DNA of 33,246 bases from Chromera velia (lineage: Eukaryota > Sar > Chromeraceae), in NCBI GenBank assembly GCA_018398765.1, contig JAHBMJ010000943.1, positions 5,001 through 38,246 on the forward strand, in the 5' to 3' direction. The stretch's first letter is position 1; each line of letters opens with the position of its first letter. Positions 22,253 to 32,489 of this stretch are shown here, piece after piece. Below the pieces are notes generated by a model, which saw only the letters and a list, made by a program, of their open reading frames with translations, was not told the DNA's origin and ran no database searches. The position numbers were made by a program, and so were the translations under genes.

Positions 22253-24070
22253 TCAGTACGGCTGTAGTTTCCATCGAACGGTGCTTCGATGAAGACGCTC
22301 AAAGACCCTCTGCCTGGCAAGAGAAACAAGAAAATGCGGGAGAGAAGGGTTGGAAAAGGAGCGCCGTGCTGCTTCAGACTCGGAGTCTGTCCCGGTTTTT
22401 CCTAGGAGCACTGCGAAGGCGCTTTCTGGCACTGTCTGCCGTCGCGGTGCCTTCCACACAATGAACCTCCCCTCCTGCATTTCCTCACTGTCCTTTACGG
22501 GTGGGAAAGCGGCTGACACCCCGGCGCATCGAGCGCACTCACGAATGGCCGCGTCAAGCGACCTCTGGCACTCCCATCTGTCCAAGGCTGTCATGCCGTC
22601 TGCAGAAATCCAAACAGACAGATTTCTGTGCGAGACTGGTGCGTGTCCACAAGTCTCGCTCCATTCCATCCGAAAACCAAACAGGACCGACAGAGACGGA
22701 ATAGCAGCCAAACTGGACACACACACGAATTGCACGTTGCTTGCATGGCCAGTTTACTTACCGTACCGATCCGCCGCAAGTCGAAAAAGGGGCGCACTCA
22801 GGGGTCCCGTCAGCGCTCCGGCAATGCGCATCTGCAGGAAGAAAGGCGAGAGGAAATGGACACAAGGAAAAAGTGAGGGAACGGAGGAAACAATGATGCA
22901 GTACTGCCACAAAAGATCTCATCTTTCACCAAGACTGGACACATAAGAGAGTCAGTTGATGCACACACACCTTGACTGTGGCAGCAAACCGATCGCGCAG
23001 TAACGGGGGAGAAGAATTTGCGGGGACGACCTTCAGTTGCTTCCGCTTCCCTTTTCCGTTTCTTGTTTTTCTTGTTCTCTTCATCTTCTTTCATTCCAAT
23101 CCAATCTGTGGGCGCGAAGGATATTTGACCTCTTCATAGAGCGAACAGGAGACCATGAAAGAAGACATGACTCAGGGATTGAACAGGTCCAAACCATATG
23201 AAGGGAAAGAGAAGAGAAACCCAAGACGATAACACAAGAGTGAGAAGCGACATCAAGGCTCAAAGAAGTCAAAAAAGAAAGAGAATGACAGGTGACGAAG
23301 CGACGCACAGTTCGCATAGCTCGGATGAGCTCTCGGCTTTCGATGTCTCGTCTGTTGATCTGCAGAAGACAAAGAAACCCTCGATGAATGTACTAAAATA
23401 AAAAGGAAAGGGCGTATGAGGCAAACGGTGAATGAGGGACACTTGAGAGTCAGCGCGTTGCCGCATTTTCTGTTGAATGGAATGGCACTGTCGCACCAAT
23501 CATTCCGAAGACAGAAGCGAAACCGCCCAGACAGCCACAATCTATGCACAAGTATGGTTTCTTGTCTTTTTTCTTGACAATCGGGCCACTGCAGGCGACC
23601 ATGTATGTCCAATGGAGAAAGCAGTTCACGCACAGACACGGAGACAGACGCAACAGATATTACATGAAAAAAGGGAGGACGGAAAATTACCAGGTCAAGG
23701 GCAGAGTCCTCCACACCAGCAGCCCACGAGCTGTCCTGCATTTTTTCAAGTCAGTTTTGTGCACACGTGAATGAACTCGTTGGGACCAAAAAGCATTCTG
23801 CAGCGGGCACATCATCAGGAAAAGAAAGTGAACTTTTTCGCCTACGGGCGGCTGTGCCAGAGGCAATGTCAGTCTTCATTTTGTCTCAGCCGGGAAATGC
23901 AATTGTCTTTCGCACTCATTCAGAAAGCGTCTCTAGAGACTGCAGTCCTCACACCGACGGTCTACTCGCTCACCCCCATGCGAGCGGAGTGGAGCCCTTC
24001 AAGAGCAAGAACGGCGCCCGAAAGCCCAGCAGCTCTCGCGATATCGACTGCCTGCACACAGACACACACA

Positions 24071-24101
<31 letters not shown>

Positions 24102-26508
24102 CTGCACTCAAGGGGGCAAGAATGCGGTCTAGCAAAGTTGACAGATCTAGACTCACAAAAGGAGAAAGAGAGTGTGAAAGACGGAAAGTCACCGGATGAT
24201 GGGATGATTGATTCACTGGCTGGCTCACTGATTCGTGGACCGCGAGAGAGATACCCTGACTGTCTGACTGACTGACTGACTGACTACCTGACTGCCTGAC
24301 TGCCTGCCTGACTGACTGACTGACAGGAAGAATGGACCGCATTAGTTGTTGAAACTCTCGTTCCAGTTGGAGTTCGGAGCCTGGGGTCCCTTCAGGCTCG
24401 TTCTCCAATCTCATTCTCTCTGCTGTACCCTCAAATTCCTTTTCCTCTCCACTCAGAGGCTTCTCTCTCTCTTGTCCCCCTTGCGGCTTCTCTCTCTCTT
24501 CCTCAGATTCTTCGACAATCCTCTCCTGCATGCAGCTCCACAATTACGGCTCAAGTAGAACTAACTCTCTAGTACATCCCAGACCCTGTAGGGTCATGTC
24601 TTTCATACAAAATCTTTCAAGAAAGAGAAAAGGAATCAGTCTCGCTTTGTACACACATGTGTCCTTCCACGCTACATGTGCTAGTGTGAAGACAGAATCA
24701 ACCCTAACACCCTTCCAGAGGATCAACAGACGGGCAAAAGGCAAACGTGGGTGCTAGTGTGAAGACAGAATCAACCCAAACACCCTTCCAGAGGATCAAC
24801 AGACGGGCAAAAAGCAATCGTGGGTGCTAGTGTGAAGACAAAATCAACCCAAACACCCTTCCAGACGATCAACAGACGGGCAGAAAGCAAACGTGGGTGC
24901 TAGTGCGAAGACTGAATCAACCCAAACACCCTTCCAGAGGATCAACAAACGGGCAAAAGGCAAACGTGGGTGCTAGTGTGAAGACTGAATCAACCCAAAC
25001 ACCCTTCCAGAGGATCAACAGACGGGCAAAAGGCAAACGTGGGTGCTAGTGTGAAGACAGAATCAACCCAAACACCCTTCCAGAGGATCAACAGACGGGC
25101 AAAAGGCAAACGTGGGTGCTAGTGTGACGACAGAATCAACCCAGATACCCTTCCAGAGGATCAACAGACGGGCAAAAGGCAAACGTGGGTGCTAGTGTGA
25201 AGACTGAATCAACCCAAACACCCTTCCAGACGATCAACAGACGGGGAAAAGGCAAACGTGGGTGCTAGTGTGAAGACAAAATCAACCCAGATACCCTTCC
25301 AGAGGATCAACAGACGGGCAAAAAGCAATCGTGGGTGCTAGTGTGAAGACAGAATCAACCCAAACACCCTTCCAGAGGATCAACGGACGGGCAAAAGGCA
25401 AACGTGGGTGCTAGTGTGAAGACAGAATCAACCCAGATACCCTTCCAGAGGATCAACAGACGGGCAAAAGGCAAACGTGGGTGCTCGTGTGAAGACTGAA
25501 TCAACCCTAACACCCTTCCAGAGGATCAACAGACGGGCAAAAAGCAAACGTGGGTGCTCGTGTGAAGACAGAAGCAACCCAAACACCCTTCCAGAGGATC
25601 AACAGACGGGCAAAAAGCAAACGTGGGTGCTCGTGTGAAGACAGAAGCAACCCAAACACCCTTCCAGAGGATCAACAGACGGGCAAAAGGCAAACGTGGG
25701 TGCTAGTGTGAAGACTGAATCAACCCAAACACCCTTCCAGAGGATCAACAGACGGGCAAAAAGCAAACGTGGGTGCTAGTGTGAAGACAGAATCAACCCT
25801 AACACCCTTCCAGAGGATCAACAGACGGGCAAAAGGCAAACGTGGGCGCTAGTGTGAAGACTGAATCAACCCAAACACCCTTCCAGAGGATCAACAGACG
25901 GGCAAGAGGCAAACGTGGGTGCTAGTGTGAAGACAGAATCAACCCAGATACCCTTCCAGAGGATCAACAGACGGGCAAAAGGCAAACGTGGGTGCTCGTG
26001 TGAAGACTGAATCAACCCAAACACCCTTCCAGAGGATCAACAGACGGGCAAAAAGCACACGTGGGTGCTCGTGTGAAGACAGAATAAGCTCACTACATTT
26101 GCAAGTGGTGAAGTGGCTCTTGGTGGGACGACAAAGTGTGAAGGAAGATCATGCAATTGAAGAGGCAGCCAGGAAGCGATAACAAAAATTGAATAAAAGA
26201 GAAAGCCAGCCCACCTTCCGAGGAAAGAAAAGATCAAACGCCTGCCCAGCAGCGCACACGAACCGACACGCGGACTCTGCAATACAGAAGTCGCACAATT
26301 TGGCTGGAGTCATACTTCAACTAATTCCATCTCATCGTTCCAACCAGCCTTTCTCCTGAAGGGTCAGTCATGTAGCGAAAGCAAACACAGCAACCACCAT
26401 CAGACACGTATCGTAAAAACTGACGAGCACAAGCAGTAGGTGCAAGCGTACGAGCGTAGACAATGATGTGCACGCCAGCGTATCCACGCACGTCCACCCA
26501 TCCACACA

Positions 26509-26539
<31 letters not shown>

Positions 26540-26554
26540 GCGCGCACACGCTAA

Positions 26555-26590
<36 letters not shown>

Positions 26591-27128
26591 GCCACATTCT
26601 CAAAAGACGACAGACATACCGACTGCCTCTCCATGCACAGCGCCCCTGGTAGCAGCTGCCTCCGCCGCCACCGCATGCGGGACTGCACCTCCAGAGAATA
26701 AGGGGGAGGCAGACACGGCAGCCGAGAGGAAAAGGTCTGCTGCCTCTCTCAGAACATCGACGCGTGTCTGAGTAGACCCCTCGCTTTCACTTTCCGTTCC
26801 CCTTTCCTTTTCCCGATTTCTCACGAGCCTTCTCCATTCTGCCACCACTGCAAATAGGGCATTCCGGGCATCTCTTCCGTCTGCCTCCTCGAGATCGGCA
26901 ACGAGGCCGGAGACGAGCACAGCCGCCCCGTCTCTGTGGTGGCTCTCTGGAGTCTCCAACCAAACCGAGGAGAATAAACCTGCACGCAGACAGTCAGGGA
27001 GCATCGGCACCGAAGAGAAGGGGGCTAAGCAAAGGAGATGGACACAAGGGCAAAAAAAGAGCAACTTGTGCATTGGGGGCAGCAGCAAACACACACCCAT
27101 ACAAACACACGTGCACACACACGCACAC

Positions 27129-27199
<71 letters not shown>

Positions 27200-27219
27200 C
27201 AGAGACAGAGAGAGAGAGA

Positions 27220-27280
<61 letters not shown>

Positions 27281-27815
27281 AGAGGGCAGATTTATTGCTG
27301 TATGGAACATAAAGAATCACCCCTCCCCCCTTACATTGTGCCTTCTCAGATGCGTTCATTCCTCGAGCAAGCGACCGCTCTGTAGCTATCCGATCCATCA
27401 CAGAGGCGCTCACTATCCCGGCCCCGAAAGGCGGAATTCCCTCTGGGTTTTCGGCCAACGCCTTCATGACCTCAGCAAGGCTGGTACCGCTGAGAGTCGG
27501 GAGCACTTCGAGTGTGCTCGGAAGGACCCGACGCCAGATGCCCTTCTCAGGGCTCACGCGCTTCCGAACTAGGTCTTTCAGTGTGCGCACCGAGTCGCGA
27601 GCCGCTGCCGATACGACTGCTGCCTCCACAGACGTCAGCGGGGCGGGAAGTGAGTCCTGCCGTCCTCTCCGCCTTCTCTCTCCCGTCTCTGCTCGTGCGA
27701 AATGGGTTGCTGATTGGACACGCGGCAGTGTGGATACGCATCTCTTGTTCACCGATGATATTCGAAAGGCGGGGCCATCTCTGCTGCATGGAGAGAGGGA
27801 AGAGCGAAGGATCAT
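22253..27815 (-). CDS. Gene C: unknown protein with likely mitochondrial presequence (about 10 exons)
   Basis: Exons in transcription order: 27335-27815, 26620-26979, 26215-26276, 24325-24525, 23974-24051, 23691-23735, about 23309-23359, about 22971-23087, 22762-22831 and 22253-22599. Phases agree at all junctions. The two exons marked about have alternative ends; as modelled the protein is about 603 residues. The start at 27815 gives [14 protein letters not shown], then an Arg/Ser-rich, acid-poor stretch typical of a mitochondrial targeting peptide. The first two exons are Ala/Leu-rich and look alpha-helical. Exon 4 is highly charged (SEEEREKPQ). Near the C-terminus is [21 protein letters not shown] do not recognise a family. 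A helical-repeat organellar protein is a guess only. An upstream start is possible because the frame stays open to about 27980. Confidence 0.6.
24058..24102. repeat. (CA)n(GA)n microsatellite at a gene C acceptor
   Basis: On the sense strand, (CT)n then (GT)n runs directly into GTGCAG at the acceptor of the exon 23974-24051. The microsatellite takes the place of a normal pyrimidine tract. Confidence 0.9.
24256..24324. repeat. (CAGT)n tandem array made of 5' splice-site sequence
   Basis: On the sense strand the exon ending at 24325 is followed by GTCAGTCAGTCAGTCAGGCA and continues as CAGT, CAGG and CAGA units for about 69 bp. GTCAGT is itself a donor used elsewhere here (copy A at 264, 3082 and 3762; copy B exons 12-14). 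Confidence 0.9.
24678..26093. repeat. 73-bp minisatellite, 19 full units plus a partial, in a gene C intron
   Basis: The landmark GTGCT recurs from 24678 to 26065, exactly 19 periods of 73 bp. Typical unit text is GTGCTAGTGTGAAGACAGAA, then TCAACCCAAACACCCTTCCA, then GAGGATCAACAGACGGGCAA. Units differ at a few fixed places: GTGCTAG or GTGCTCG, CAAACACC, CAGATACC or CTAACACC, AGGCAAACG or AGCAAACG. The period is not a multiple of three and stops are frequent, so it is not coding. It occupies most of the intron between exons 26215-26276 and 24325-24525. Confidence 0.95.
26503..26587. repeat. (CA)n(CG)n(GA)n composite microsatellite in a gene C intron
   Basis: About ten CA, then about ten CG, then GA dinucleotides. 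Alternating CA/CG tracts readily adopt Z-DNA in vitro. It lies between exons 26620-26979 and 26215-26276. Confidence 0.95.
27103..27270. repeat. (CA)n(CAGA)n(GA)n composite microsatellite in gene C intron 1
   Basis: CA repeats from about 27103, CAGA units about 27165-27200, then GA repeats to 27270. The sense strand reads (CT)n, (GTCT)n, (GT)n. Confidence 0.95.
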
Positions 27816-30430
27816 GGAGACATGCAAGGCGGAGACGGAGACGGCAAAGTATCCATGCATATTGGAGACGGGAACTCCAAGGCTATGTATCTGCAGACCT
27901 GGAAAGAAACATGGTCCAACAGCGAGAGGGCCAGCTTCTGCCTTTAGTACAAGCCCTGCTACGCAGCATGACAGTTCCATTGAATGTGTTCAGCACTTTT
28001 GCCTTTCCAGCATCTTGAATGTTCGATTTGTACGACGTCTCTTCTTTTCTGCCCCCAACTTGTTGAGTGAAAAAAATGAGTGCGCGCGGCGTTGCAAGTT
28101 CTCTCCTCCTATGAACAATATGCATGCTCAAAATCTATGGGGTTCTGTGCAATTGATTGAGGTTTTTGTTATGCATGCCGCGTCCCCGTGTATGAGGGGC
28201 GGATCTAGCCTAGTCTTGTGCAATGATTTTTGATCACGAAGTCTGAGTCTGACTCAGACAATGGTTGTCAGCATGTGCATTGAATGTCAGTCGAGTTGAT
28301 TCCTGACGGCAGGTACGTATATCGATCCAAATCTTGAACGAGGGTTCGTGGATGCATAGCACGTCCCAGTATACCGGCCGTTAGTTCGCACGGTATTGGG
28401 TATCATGCCTAGGCCAGTTTCTTCCTAATCTACCCTAATCTATCCACCCTTAGTTTCTGACTCTGCCTGCCTCTCTATCGCGTTTTTTTTCCTAGTTTCT
28501 CTTTTACATCAACTTCAATCGCCCCTGCCGGCCCAAAATTGACCCGGAATCACTTAACTCACTCTTAAGCAACGACCTTTCGATCCAAATCTTACTAGCT
28601 TATAACCATGCAAGTAGTGATTTGTGCACAGATAGTTGCCATTCGGGCCCAACTGGAAGGAACACATAAAAATTTTTCTATATTGATATATAAGCCGGCC
28701 CCTGCAATTACTCTAAAGCTTTTTGAACATCATTTTCCTTCGAAACTCAAGTTCACTTTACTTCACTTGAGTTGTACAACTCAATCTGCACACTGCATGG
28801 CAATTATTGAATGAATTATTGGTGGGCTCCCCGTCTCTCTGAGTAATAATGTCATATACAGGATACACCCAACCAGTTAGGTGAGTGCCTCGGAGGGCTA
28901 TATAGGGGTCCGCTATAATTGATGCACACCATCGGGGGCTTGGGCATGTCTAAGTTGTGTGCTGCCATGGGGCAGGGGCCACGGCAGCGAAGTATACTTT
29001 TCGGGACCGCGCGTACGTCGTATGCATGTGCAACTCCGTACGAGTTACTTGAGGGGCATGCATGCACAAAATAATTAATTAAGGCATGTGCGATCGCAGC
29101 TCCGTGCGAGTTGCTTGAGGGGCATATTTTAGAACTCGGACGACACCGACCATGACGGAGACAGAACCGATCCCCCCCCAAAAATGAAAAAATGCGTTAT
29201 ATGAGTATGTGCAATCTCAGGGCCTCTCAGCTAATCTCAGCAGAGCTGAGCTACCCCCCGAGGCGATAGTATTGCAAAAGAGGAGCACATGTATAAAAAG
29301 GCATCCCGACATGCGCCGTTCACGACGCCTCAAAAAAGAAGAACTTTTGTATGTGTCCCTCTTTCGATACCCACCACAAAAACGTCGGTGCGCAGCGCGC
29401 GCCTACTCTCATGTATCAGTAACTTACTTGTACCTAAAGGCGTTTTGACCAATTTCCCCACGGTCCGTGCGAGTTCTCCATAAAACTGTAACTTACCCGT
29501 GGATTTAACGCTTGAGGGGCATATTTTTAATTTACTCTGTATTCGATTTCCGTCTTTCATGTTCAAGCTGATTGATGCACGCAGCGCAATCCTTTCTTTG
29601 TTTCCATCTGGGCATGCAGTGATCATCTCAGTGATGTTCCATCACATCTCATTTCATCTGATCAACATTTAAGTGTATTGGAGAGGACTTGAAGAGGGGC
29701 GTACAGTTTCAAAGTCTTTGCATCTCACATATATACAACTTCGCACATATATATAAATGTATCCACGCATGTGTGATCTTTTTTGCGATCGATGTGGAAA
29801 AACTCTAAGGCCACGAGAGAGAGTGATTGTGCTGATTACCAGGATGTGAAAGCTTTTTAACATGATGTCAACGCATACTAAGATCAGACCCTGGTTGAAC
29901 GAAAACGATCACCATGGACTCGGTTTCTTTGGTTTTAGAGATACGAAAGGGAATGAATGTACCAAATTTAAGGTCAGTCGTTTTTTTGAAACTAGAAAAA
30001 CCACTAAATTTTCCAGTGTCTACATTCGGAGACCCAGTGTACGAATGTGACTGCTTTTCAGCATAAAGCGATATGTGTGTAAGCTGTGACAGAAAAACAG
30101 CTACAAGTTCCCGGGCTCAGAATTCTTTAGCACAGTCGGCCGCAGCTTTGGTAGAAAGAAACCACAAATGGGCAGCAGATATAGAACATGTTTCAATTTC
30201 TGTTTCCTTAGCCGTTCTTTTGCCTTCCTCATCAACTTTCGTTTCCTAAGAGAGAGAGAAAGGGAAAGGAAAGGAAAGAAAAGGAACAGGCATGTGAAAA
30301 TTTTAATACTGTGTGGTCTGAGCGTGGCTCCCTTCCTGAAGGTGGTTTACTGCAACAGGAAGGTTTGTCAGACGAACACTCAATCATCATATCAGTTACG
30401 TTGCCAATACTTGGAGCCTCTTCCTAGTTT
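27816..30430. other. Intergenic DNA upstream of gene C
   Basis: No coding gene is recognised. The section 27816-28020 may hold the 5' UTR of gene C. A 9-bp perfect inverted repeat with one-base loop (GTCTGAGTC T GACTCAGAC) is at 28241-28259. Long plus-strand open frames at 27466-28233 are antisense to gene C. Confidence 0.4.
29024..29525. repeat. Dispersed short repeat, three copies
   Basis: CTCCGTACGAGTTACTTGAG with GGGCAT (29024-29060) recurs as CTCCGTGCGAGTTGCTTGAG with GGGCAT (29083-29126). A split version is at about 29462-29525 (GGTCCGTGCGAGTT, then CTTGAGGGGCATATTTTT). Confidence 0.65.
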
Positions 30431-30810
30431 GTTTGGGGCTGTTCTAGGCGTCAGAAGGGGTCAGGAGGTGCGAGCATGTCCTATTCTTTATCTTATTGCA
30501 CGCCTGTGTTCACTTGTGTTGAACTTTGTGTCTGTGGTAGGCTGCTTCTGTCTGTTTGTTTGTTTGAGGCTGTTCTAGGTGTCAGAAGCGGTCAGGAGGT
30601 GCAAGCATATCCTGTTTTTTGTCTTGTCGCGCACCTGTGTTCCTGTGTTTGTGTCTGTGCCTGTCTGCGTGTCTGTCTGTTTGTTTATTTGGGGCTATTC
30701 TAGGCATCAGACGGGGTCAGGAGGTATGAGCATGTCCTGTTCTTCTTCTTATCGCGTGTGTGTGGGTGTCTTCTGGTTCTTTTATGTGTTTTTGCATACA
30801 TGTGCTGCAC
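30431..30810. repeat. Three tandem units of about 125-131 bp
   Basis: GTTTGGGGCTGTTCTAGGCG with GTCAGGAGGTGCGAGCATGT recurs with changes at 30562 and 30687. Each unit continues with CCTGTT-type sequence and a GTCTGT-rich tail. It lies about 500 bp upstream of the copia-like element and could belong to its 5' LTR. Confidence 0.75.
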
Positions 30811-31383
30811 ATGTATATCTGTGTGTTGTGAGAGTGAACGCATGCATCCAAGCGTACGTCAGGTGGGCGCCGAGCGTTCTACGAGCACGCCAGCCATCCG
30901 CGAGTAAAGAGTATTGCGAGCGGCGTGAACGCATGTTTGAGTGCATTAGCGTCTGACTCCTTGATCGAATAGTGAGGCTGTACGAAGGCTCGGTCTGCTC
31001 AGTCGGTTCATGATAGAGAGCATCCTCAGATAGCAGTCTGATCAGTCTGTGTATCATGTTTGGAGCGTCAAGGTCCCACGCATTGGATCGAACGTGCGGT
31101 CTTCGTTTAAGTAAATTCTAGATTGCCGTCTCCTTGAATTTCTCTGTTATTACTGAATGGATTTTCCTGTCTGGACTGAGGACTGCGACCCGGTAGGTCA
31201 GAGTTAATTCCCGTTTAGCTGTTTGAGCGTTACCCATTTTCGTTACCTGACTGTTCTAGTCTGTTCTAAATAACGTTTACCATCACAAATTTGGTGCTCC
31301 CAGGCGGGTACTTCATTCTTTCCCTTGATTTGCATTGATCTGTCTCCTGATTCCTCTTCTGTTTTTTCGCTGTTCCTTCCAAC

Positions 31384-32424
31384 ATGGCGAATACATCTGC
31401 TGACAGTGCAGGCGGTGCTCCAGGCATATAGACGAACAAGTTGCCTGATCTACACTGGGTCAATCCTTTCGAGTGTAAGGTCTCGTTTGCGACCGTTCTG
31501 TCGTCTAAGGATGAGAACCTCAAAGCCATCTTCCGGAAAGAGTTTCGGCTCTGGAAGGAATCGTACAAGGCGACCGCCGAGTATATGCTGGCCGCCAAAC
31601 ACGTTTGGGATAAGGCGGACCAGGTGTTCCTTTGGAAGCTTTCCCTCCTCCGGGGTCTGAGGAAGGACCCTGACCTCGTTCATGAGGTCTCTGTTGCTGT
31701 GGAAGAGGGGAAGGAGTGTGCCGATCTCTTGGAAACCGTCTCTGACGTAGCTACCGAGAAGAAGGAGATCGGTGCAAAGTCCTCTCGAGAGAAGCTCCTC
31801 GCTCTCCGAAGGAATTTGGGGAAGGAGGACATTGTGTCTGCTGTCGGTCGTCTGAAGAAGTGCCTCCGAGATGGAGGCAAGGCAGGTTATACTGCGCCCA
31901 ACGACCTGAAGAAGAGAGCCCTTGAGAATGTACTCACCAAGTTTGAGTACACTGATGCCTCAGAGAAGGCCGCCGAAAAGCATGATAAGAAGATCGCCGC
32001 ACTGACGTACGATGAGATTCTTCCTTTTGTTGAGAGGAAGGTAGAGGCGGCAGAGTTGTTTGCAGTGAAAGTCGCCATCGAGGGGCAGGGTTCCCGTTCC
32101 TCCTCTTCCCGTCCCCATCATGAGTACGGGGCAGCTGCCCCAGGTTTGCATGGGGGGTCTGGAAAAGGGAAAGGGGGGAAGGAGAAGAAAGGAAAGAAGA
32201 GGGAGACATCGTTTCAGTCTTCAGGAGACAGAAACGGAAATGCAAGTGCCGCTGCTGCTTCCAGTCAGGGCGGCTCGAGTTCGTCTTCCCGCCCCTGTCC
32301 CAACTGCGGGCACCTGAAGCACTACGATGAGGCAAAGGGTTGCCCCGCCAAGAATGTCAGGTGCTCTGTCCCCGGATGCAATCAGACGGGGCACTATGCT
32401 AAGTGCTGTCCGCTGAAGAAATAG
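31384..32424 (+). CDS. Gag of the copia-like element, zinc-knuckle protein
   Basis: ATG at 31384 (in CATGG context) gives MANTSADSAGGAPGI, then an in-frame TAG at 31429-31431, then the frame continues T-N-K-L-P-D-L-H-W to TAG at 32422-32424. The body of about 330 residues is helical and charged. A Gly/Lys/Ser-rich linker follows, and the C-terminus has two Cys clusters: CPNCGHLKHYDEAKGC, then C-x4-C-x4-H-x3-C (CSVPGCNQTGHYAKCC). Such knuckles bind the element RNA in Gag particles. Apart from the early TAG the frame is intact. Either translation starts downstream, or TAG is read through, or this copy is defective. Confidence 0.85.
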
Positions 32425-32489
32425 AAGCAGCAGTAAGCAGCAGCTGCAGGGGTGAGGGTGTAGAAAGGGACTATGTTCGAGCTCCGTGA

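Noticed and set aside
23430-23600. Possible extra exon of gene C after CCTGCAG
   Set aside because: Two frames are open but neither is clearly protein-like, and the neighbouring exons join in phase without it.
24678-26093. CRISPR-like array
   Set aside because: The units are contiguous 73-bp repeats without unique spacers, and the locus is a eukaryotic intron.
27466-28233. Plus-strand open frame of 255 codons
   Set aside because: It is antisense to the first exon of gene C, where the minus-strand frame has consistent splice phases and a targeting-like N-terminus.
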